Of a stretch of DNA of 64,000 nt, positions 57,463 to 64,000 are shown in pieces. The position numbers and the translations under genes are program-made. The notes under the pieces were generated by a model. That model saw only the letters and a program-made list of their open reading frames with translations, made no database searches and was not told the origin of the DNA. The stretch comes from Thalassia testudinum (Eukaryota; Streptophyta; Magnoliopsida; Alismatales; Hydrocharitaceae): assembly GCA_037157565.1 (NCBI GenBank), contig JAZHRO010000022.1, positions 9,858,001 through 9,922,000 on the forward strand, in the 5' to 3' direction. Each line of letters opens with the position of its first letter. The stretch's first letter is position 1.

Positions 57463-58990
57463 TACCCTCATGCCTAGCTTTTGCTAGTCCCTTAGCAAAA
57501 AAATTAAGGTTTTAACCTCTATTCTAGAGCATGAATTCCTTCATCAAATTTAATAAGTGTTTTTTCTCTTGTCTCCTTGATTAAATAAGAATGTCAATCA
57601 TGGGCCTAAGAGGTACTCTAGTACCAACCAAGATCCAAATCTATCTAGCTTTAGCCTCAGACTTTAGCAAAGGTTTTTAAGGCCCTCAAAAACTATCCTA
57701 CAGTTTATTGGACTCTGTGGTTAAAGCACCCGTGCTTGAGATATTTTTAGCCTTGGTTCAATTTGCAGTGTGTTTTGTAAGAGAGTGACAGAAGGTTTAT
57801 TTGTTTGTTGAGTTTTCTCTCTCTTTTCTTTTTAATTCTAGCTTAGGATTGGCTTCACAACTCGATCTGTATCGGATTCCTCGTTCCCATCATCAATCCT
57901 CAAAGGTCCCTGGCAATCGATGCTTCGAGATAGCACCGCCCATGGTAACCCCTAGAACCCTAGCTTTCGAGATTTCGAGATAATCCCATCCATGGTGTTC
58001 CGTGGCCGAATTCAGACCCTGGCAATTGACACTTCGTGATAATGCCATCCATGGAATCTGAACCCGCAGAGTGCTTACATGCCCCTAGTAGGATATGTAA
58101 ATATCCTAGGAGACAAGCACCGAGGAGATGATGTGTTGTTATGCATCTTTGAGGGGAATTTCCCACCTCTCCACGCCGAGAACTCGTCCAAATCAACTTG
58201 TGTTGATCGGCCGCTCCTAATCTAGGTGACATTTTCAGAATATTTGAAGCGCTTCTACGTGATTTTGATATTTATGCTCGCTGAACCAGATTGTGTGTGA
58301 CTTTGGGTGCTTAGGTTACTGAGTCCCGTAAACCGAAGGACAGTTAACGAGGCCGAATACTCCCTAAGCTTTAGACCTAATACTTAAGCTTTTCATTTTC
58401 CTCAACCTCTTGAGGAATATCTAGATCTTAATGGGTACTAAGAGTCTACCTAGGAATGCCCAAGGTTTGCGTTCTTACTAATCTTGTTGTGCACTTTCGC
58501 TTTACTTTTTCTTAATGTGGTCTAGAACTTTGGTTAATTCCTTAATCTCTTACTAATGATTATCCCTTTTCTTTTTCATTTTGTGCTCCTTTTTAGCATT
58601 CTACTCTTCTCCTCCTTTTGTTAAGTTTACCAGCACTTTCATCCCTCCTCCAAAGGTTTTTTTATGCGGATTTTTTTTTGTTGAAACCTTTTCTTGTTAT
58701 GTCATTTCATTGCACTTTCATACCCCCTCCATGCCTAAAGTTTGCAATGTCCTCATTGTACATTAGGTGGGTTTTTATTTGGTCAGGTTCAAGCATTAGG
58801 ACAGAAATTTGGGTGAGTGGATGGGTCGAGGTGACTATTGCGGATGATTTCTAATCTAAGGTACGAGTACCTGAGGTAAAGTTGGCTGTCCTAAGGAATG
58901 AACCTAAAGTGCAAAGATATGTCAGAAAGGGTTTTGGTTTTTCAAAAAGAATGACGAGCTGCCTCTCGTTAAGCGCTGAGTTTTACGCCA
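57463..58990 (-). other. Element A post-pol region
   Basis: Non-coding stretch between integrase and LTR. On the minus strand it opens with CTTAACGAGAGGCAGC and ends with 'gggactagcaaaagctaggc' before the LTR, a likely decayed polypurine tract. It matches 48620-50185 of element B in opposite orientation. No env-like gene is seen. Confidence 0.7.
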
Positions 58991-58999
58991 TCGGCTGGG

Positions 59000-60300
59000 C
59001 GTAATAAGCTCAAGGAGAATGGAGGATAAATGATGACTCAGCCAAATCTGCAATGGTTACATCAATGAATGGTTTGAGCATCTGACCATTCACGACGAAA
59101 GGTTCGGAATCGTGGCTAAGTAGACTGATCTCAACGGCTCCATTTCCAAAAATCTGTCGGACAAGATATGGTCCTATCCACTTGGATCGCAGTTTCCCAA
59201 GGAAGAGTTTGAATCAGGCATCGAAGAGTAGGATCTTCTGACCAGGGTGGAAGATCTTTCTAGATATCTGCTTGTCACGAAAGGCTTTAACCCACTCTTT
59301 GTAGATTCACGAGTTTTCATACGCATCAAGGCGTAATTCATCAATCTCGCTTATCTGAAGCTTTCTGTAGGTTCCAGCCTTAGAAAGATCTAATTTATAG
59401 CTCTGTACTGCCCAATAGGCTTTGTGTTCCAGTTTGACGGGAAGGTGACACGCCTTCCCGTACACTAGTCTAAAAGGAGACATGCCTAATTGGGTCTTGT
59501 GGGCGGTCCTATAAGCCCACAAAGTTTCCGGGAGTCGGGATGACCAGTCCTTCCTGTCAGGTCGAATAGTAACTTGCAGGATTTTCTTGATCTCTCGAGT
59601 TGATAGCTTAGCTAGACCATTAGTCTAGGGGTGGTAAGGAGTAGAGATTCGGTGAGACACCCCGTATTTGGTCATCAGTGACCTGAACTGAGCATTGGTA
59701 AAATGGGTCCCTCCATCAGAGATGATCGCACGAGGAATCCCGAACCGTGAGAAGATATTCTAATGAATGAATTTGATGATGATCTTGTGATCACAGGTTC
59801 AGGTCGGAATGGCTTCGATCCATTTGGACACATAGTCCACAGTGAGTAAAATGTACTCGAAGCCTTCCGAGATAGGGAATGGGCCCTTAAAATCAATCCC
59901 CTAAATATCAAAAATCTCGCATACGAGAATCAGCTGTAAAGGCATCATGTCGTGATGGCTCATGTTGCCCAGAGTTTGGCAACGACTGCATGCCCTATAG
60001 TGACTATATGCGTCCTTGAAGATAGTGGGCTAGTAAAAGCCACACTAGAGGATTTTTGATGCGATTTTATGCCCAGAAAAATGGCCACCACATGCCTGGT
60101 CATGGCAGAAAGAGAGAATGCCATTGATTTCGCCCTCCGGGACACATCGTCGGATGATTTGGTCAGCACCTATGCGGAATAGGTACGGGTCTTCCCAGAT
60201 GTAGTACTTGGCATCGGAGCGCAACTTGTCTTTCTTGGCCTTCGGCCAATCAGACGAGATCTAGTGTGATGCTAAGTAGTTTACTATATCAGCAAACCGT
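59000..60300 (-). pseudogene. pol: Athila-like integrase (element A)
   Basis: Minus strand. Zinc-binding segment at about 60120-59970 (CHDQACGGHFSGH, CSRCQTLGNMSHHD). Core: first Asp in GIDFKGPFP (about 59895), second in ISDGGTHF (about 59710). The third catalytic residue, Glu in the usual NGQAE context, reads Lys (NGLAK, about 59605), exactly 36 residues after the second Asp. A stop replaces the Gln of HPQTNG. Open piece 59522-59307: MWAYRTAHKTQLGMSPFRLV. The C-terminal part (WIGPYLV, VNGQMLKPF) reaches about 59060. Integrase would splice element DNA into the genome; this one is broken by several stops. Confidence 0.85.
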
Positions 60301-60413
60301 GGAAGCCTAATACCAATAGTCAAGAGGTGCTAATCAGGAAAATGCTCCGTGATGGGTCCAGAAGGATCGATGATCTCAGAAGGAAGGCGAGACAAGTGGT
60401 CAGTTACCACGTT

Positions 60414-60925
60414 CTATCTTCCCACCTTGTCGTGAATCTCAAGGTCGAATTCTTGCAACAGCAAAATCCATCGGATTAATCGAGGCTTCGCATCCTTCTT
60501 TGCAAAGAGATGCCTCACAGTTGTGTGATCCGAGTAGATTATGACATGGGAACCCAGGAGATAAGATCTGAATTTTTCGAGGGCAAATACTACAGCTAGT
60601 AGCTCTTTCTTTGTAACCATGTAGTTACGCTGAGCCTCGTCAAGTGTCTTGTTAGCGTAGTAGATGACCACGGGTTTCCCGTCAATCTTCTGCCCCAGAA
60701 CCCTACAGCGAAGTCAGATGCATTGCACATGATCTCAAAGGGTTGAGACCAATCAGGGGACTGTAGGATCGGGGCTTGGGTGACTCGGTCACGAAGGATC
60801 TCAAAACCTTGAGTGCATTCCTTGGAAATCTCAAAGGGTACATCCTTGGAGAGAAGAGTAGTCAGGGGGTGTGCAATTTTCGAGAAATCAGGGATGAAAC
60901 AACGGTAAAAACTGACGTGCCCCAC
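60414..60925 (-). pseudogene. pol: Athila-like RNase H and RT connection (element A)
   Basis: Minus strand, downstream of a TAA at 60932-60934. GHVSFYRCFIPDFSKIAHPL is the RT thumb/connection, then [13 protein letters not shown], the RNase H start with its first Asp. A frameshift near 60700 moves the frame to 60671-60414: [37 protein letters not shown] and [12 protein letters not shown], which keep the Glu and third Asp. A stop at 60414-60416 ends it. RNase H would remove the RNA strand after first-strand synthesis. Confidence 0.85.
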
Positions 60926-60931
60926 AAAAGA

Positions 60932-61879
60932 TTAGATGTCCCTGATTGAGCTAGGCATAGGAAGTCTAGAAATCAGATCAACCTTGGCTCGATCCACCTG
61001 GATGCCTCTCTCAGAAATTAAGTGTCCCTGGACGATCCTCTCAGGCACCATAAAGTGGTTCTTTTCCCAGGAAAGAACCAGATTTACGTCAATGCAACGC
61101 CTGAGTATGTGAACCAAGTGCCGGAGGCAATCGTCAAATGATGCCCCGAAAACTGAGAAGTCATCCATGAAGACTTCCAGATAATCACGTACCATATCAG
61201 AGAATATGGCAAGCATGCACAACTGAAAACTCGCAGGTGCATTGCAGAGACCGAAGGGTATCCTTCGGAGCGCGTACGTCCCGAAGGGGCAGGTGAACGT
61301 GGTCTTCTCTTGGTCCTCTGGATGAATCGCCACTTGATTATAACTGGAGTACCCGTCAAGAAAGCAGAAGAATCTATTTCCCGCTAACTTCTCAAGAATC
61401 TGATCAATAAATGGTAGTGGGAAATGATCATTCTTCGTGGAGGAATTGAGTCTTCGGTAATCTATGCAGACTCTCCATGAGTTGGCTATACGGGTAGGTA
61501 TGACCTCTCCCGTTTTAGTCGTGATGGTGGTGAGCCCTGCCTTCTTAGGCACAACCTGAATTGGGCTCACCCAACGACTGTCAGAGATCGGGTAGATGAT
61601 CCCTGCATCTAACCACTTAATGATCTCCTTTTTCACGACCCCCTGTAGATTGGGATTCAGATGTCTCTGCATCTCACGTGAAGGTCGTGTGCCCTCTTCA
61701 GAATAGATGCGGTGTGTGTAATAAGAGGGACTTATTCCAGTCAAATTATCGAGAGTCAAGCCAATGGCTCTGTGATGTTGCTGGAGAACAGCAATCAGAT
61801 GGGATTCCTGGTCATGTGTGAGTTTTGAGTTTATAATCACCGAAAATGTCTGATTGGAACCCAAAAAGACATATTTCAA
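60932..61879 (-). pseudogene. pol: Athila-like reverse transcriptase (element A)
   Basis: 315 open codons on the minus strand. Motifs in order: REMQRHLNPNLQGVVKKEI, LDAGIIYPISDSRWVSPIQV (about residues 92-111), RVCIDYRRLN, HFPLPFIDQILEKLAG, FGLCNAPASFQ, catalytic EVFMDDFSVFG, NHFMVPERIVQGHLIS. FMDD is the Athila form of YxDD. The first Met shown is internal; the true frame runs on from the protease. The core looks intact and ends at a nonsense codon at 60932, just before the connection region. Confidence 0.92.
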
Positions 61880-62176
61880 ATGATCGGGAAGGGATTTGAG
61901 TTCAAGAATGGGGTTATCAGCTGCAGCGGGTGGTTCAGAGTGGGTGTGGGGTACAAGGGTAGGAGTTATGGGTCTGTCTGGGTCAAGTTTTGACTCCCCT
62001 AATTGCGGTTTTAGATCTTCTTGTGGTTAATGGGGGATAATCATGTTGTCCTCAATTTGTGATTTATCAACCACGGCTCTGATGTCACAAATTTTTTCAA
62101 TGAAATCGCAATTCAACCCTTGTTAGGACTTAAAGATATCAATTTTGAGAGTCTGATTCCCAAATTTCAGCTCTAT
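61880..62176 (-). pseudogene. pol: Linker between protease and RT (element A)
   Basis: In line with the flanking pol frames but carrying several stops. No domain is expected here in Athila pol, so these changes alone say only that the copy has decayed. Confidence 0.5.
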
Positions 62177-62764
62177 TTAGCCCTCTTCACAACTTATATT
62201 GGCCCTTGCAGTGGCCAGAAAATGTCTCCCTAGTATGATTGGTGTATCCCTTGGGTTTTCAGGTGCGTCCATATGTAAAACTATGAAATCTACAGGGAAG
62301 TAAAAATCCCACACCCTAATAATAACATCCTCAAGAATTCCCTTAAGTGACTTGATAGACCGATCTGCTAACTGCAATGTCACTTCGGTCGGTTTCAGCT
62401 CAGATTCTTCTAGGTTAAGTAGGGATGTGGGTATCAAGTTTATGGAAGCACCTAGGTCCAATAATGCTCTATCAAACTGGGTCTCATCGATCTTACATGA
62501 AATCAGGGGAGTGCCTAGGTCTTTTGCCTTGGGTGGGAGTCTACTCAGGATTACAGAACTGGCTTGCTCTGACAGTACAATTGGACTCCCACTCTTGGTT
62601 CGTGGCTTACATTGAGGTGTATGCATGTTCTTCAAGAATCGTGCGTAAGCCGGTACGTGGCGGATTGCATCCATCAATGGGATGTTTATTTGGACCTGCT
62701 CAAAGAGCTTGATCAGGTCCTCCTCAAGAGCCACGGGTTTAGTTGTCCGCTTTCCCTTGGTCAA
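62177..62764 (-). pseudogene. pol: Athila-like protease region (element A)
   Basis: 195 open codons on the minus strand. LFEQVQINIPLMDAIRHVPA is the characteristic gag-protease linker of Athila elements. The active site is LLDLGASINLIP (DLG in place of the usual DTG/DSG, normal for this lineage). LQLADRSIKSLKG, FPVDFIVL and IILGRHFLATARA follow. The protease would cut the gag-pol polyprotein. Confidence 0.85.
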
Positions 62765-64000
62765 GGCCTTGGGAAATGGAACTTTGGTTGGTTCCTCTAG
62801 GATAGGTCCAGGTATTTGATCTGGGACAGGGATAGGAACATCCTGGATGACTGTCCTAGGGTTTGGGTCACTACCAGGCTTAGAGTGGTCTGGATAAGGT
62901 GGATCTTGGGTTGCCTTACCACTATGGGTTGTTACAGAATTTATTCCTGCCTGGTTCTGGTTGGGGGTTGGTAGGATGGGCTACTGCTGTTGGTAACCCG
63001 CATAGGAGGTTGATGCTTCCATCCCGTCAGGTAATGGAACAGAAGGGGCCTGATAGATCAAGTATGTTTGGCTCGGGTTTGGGTTCATAACGCGCCGCTG
63101 GGTTGGCACGCTATTCGAGTTAAGAAGAGGCTGAGAAGGAAGTGTGCCCGGTTGGCGAGAATTTTCCAACTGGGTAAGTTGGTTGTGGACCTCTGTGATT
63201 TCGTCCTTATGTTGCTTCTAGATAGCTGCATTTGTTCTCTGAATGCCAACCAGAGTTTGTAGGATAAGGGACATTTGATCTTGGTTGGGCCCGGATGGAT
63301 AAGTGGGGTTGGGCCGAGGCTAAGGCGATTGATAAGGACGAGGGGCTTGTGGACGGGGCTGAAAGGGTGGTCTTGGGTTCTGAGAATTTCCCGCCCACTG
63401 GAAATTAGGATGGTTTCGCCATCCAGGGTTGTAGGTGTTTGAAAATGGGTCATTTTGGAGATGGGGGAGATGGGGTTCCCCCGACAAGAATAGAAAGGAT
63501 CAGAGGTCCCTCCGGTCCTGAAGTCAGATGGGGGTGGATAAGAGTCCATCCCAGGAGAAGGTCGGTGGAAAATGTTCTGCACAGTTTCCCGTACGGGAGG
63601 GGGCTGTGCGAAGGAGTTTTGTGCAGAGGTGGCTCGCTGCAAGTGCTGAGTCAGCTCATCCACCTTCTTCTCAATAATTGAGACCTTGTCCAATCGACTG
63701 GCCATTAATTCCAGGTCGATTGATGTGGACAGGCCCTACATCTCAAGTGCTCCCCTAGGGTTCGTCGTTGCGCGGGTATTCGTTCGGTCGATTAATCCCA
63801 TGGAGTCATTGTTGATGGAGTTCTCGCACATATTCTCGAGAATCTCCAACACGGTGTCCTCATGTTGACCCATGATATTTCCTCCGCAAGTTGCATTGAC
63901 GAATAGTCTAATATCTTCGCAGAGTCCCTGGTAAAAAGACTGGACTTGTTCCCATTTAGGAACTCCGTGATGGGGGCACTTTCTCATGAGATCCTGGAAT
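62765..64000 (-). pseudogene. gag: Athila-like gag, partial and frameshifted (element A)
   Basis: Minus strand. 63987-63736: MRKCPHHGVPKWEQVQSFYQ, GQHEDTVLEILENMCENS, the conserved part of Athila gag. After a stop, 63705-63085 has EKKVDELTQHLQ, a Pro-rich stretch, and changes of frame near 63430 and 63250. In another frame lies LENSRQPGTLPSQPLLN (63169-62981), the usual end of gag before the protease linker. The N-terminal part lies beyond the right edge. Confidence 0.75.

Larger units (their letters stand above)
54794..64000 (-). mobile_element. Element A: Athila-like Ty3/Gypsy retrotransposon, 3' part
   Basis: On the minus strand from the right edge: gag, protease, RT, RNase H, integrase, a non-coding region and the 3' LTR. 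Its LTR tip lies at 54794; the adjoining pentamer GATAG (54789-54793) is the expected target-site copy, with its partner beyond the window. The RT (GRFFCFLDG-like context, EVFMDDFSVFG) and DLGAS protease are of Athila type. The element is inserted in the Tekay protease region. Stops, frameshifts and active-site changes show it is inactive. Confidence 0.9.

Noticed and set aside
1..64000. CRISPR arrays, operons, rRNA or tRNA genes
   Set aside because: No regularly spaced direct repeats with unique spacers, no tRNA-like cloverleaf with A and B boxes, and no rRNA motif was seen. The decamer arrays are irregular and lie in LTRs.

Overview
The window looks like nuclear DNA of a flowering plant. 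It has one spliced host gene of a plant calmodulin-like type in a region otherwise filled with nested LTR retrotransposons of the usual plant lineages (Ty3/Gypsy Tekay-like and Athila-like, Ty1/Copia SIRE-like and a second Copia family), an L1-type LINE and small DNA-transposon remnants. I see no prokaryotic gene organisation and no tRNA, rRNA or CRISPR array. I could not decide the family or species.

Layout. 1-4120: the 3' part of a Tekay-like LTR inserted in the 3' end of a SIRE-like Copia element, followed by that element's LTR and a further Tekay-like LTR fragment. 4790-16545: a decayed Copia gag-pol fragment, Copia LTR pieces, an Athila-like LTR inserted in one of them (6590-8849), a divergent gypsy-type LTR split by a SIRE-like LTR, and an unclassified AT-rich block. 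16020-22715: a Copia element (LTR plus start of gag) whose LTR is split by a reverse-oriented Tekay-like LTR. That LTR is itself split by a solo Athila-like LTR with a perfect GCTCC target duplication, giving three levels of nesting. 22716-24451: AT-rich, unclassified. 24452-27107: a near-complete, apparently solo Tekay-like LTR.

27115-32130 is the host-gene island. It holds a candidate but unidentified minus-strand gene (start near 27937) and, transcribed away from it, a four-exon calmodulin-like gene (29221-31783; 148 residues, four intact EF-hands). 32499-36600 is a decayed L1 LINE on the minus strand carrying a MITE-like insert. 36638-41677 holds a divergent Athila-like LTR, a CACTA-type terminus and unclassified DNA.

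41678-64000 is one large nest. A minus-strand Tekay element (LTR 41678-44274, then pol) is cut twice. A plus-strand Athila-like element B (46180-53103) lies in its RNase H region with a 5-bp GTAGG duplication. A minus-strand Athila-like element A (54794 to beyond the right edge) lies in its protease region. A carries gag, protease, RT, RNase H and integrase, all broken. B has no recognisable gag or pol and instead carries a broken reading frame of about 590 codons that I do not recognise. A and B share their LTR and post-pol region in opposite orientation, so they form a giant inverted repeat of about 4.2-4.5 kb per arm.

Most interesting signals: a hairpin with compensatory base changes at a fixed place upstream of the TATA box in three copies of the Athila-like LTR; dense arrays of a palindromic decamer, CAGACGTCTG, shared by unrelated Copia and Gypsy LTRs, with other LTR families carrying arrays of other palindromes; and the unknown frame in element B. 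Alignments were made by eye, so boundaries marked approximate may be off by tens of bases.
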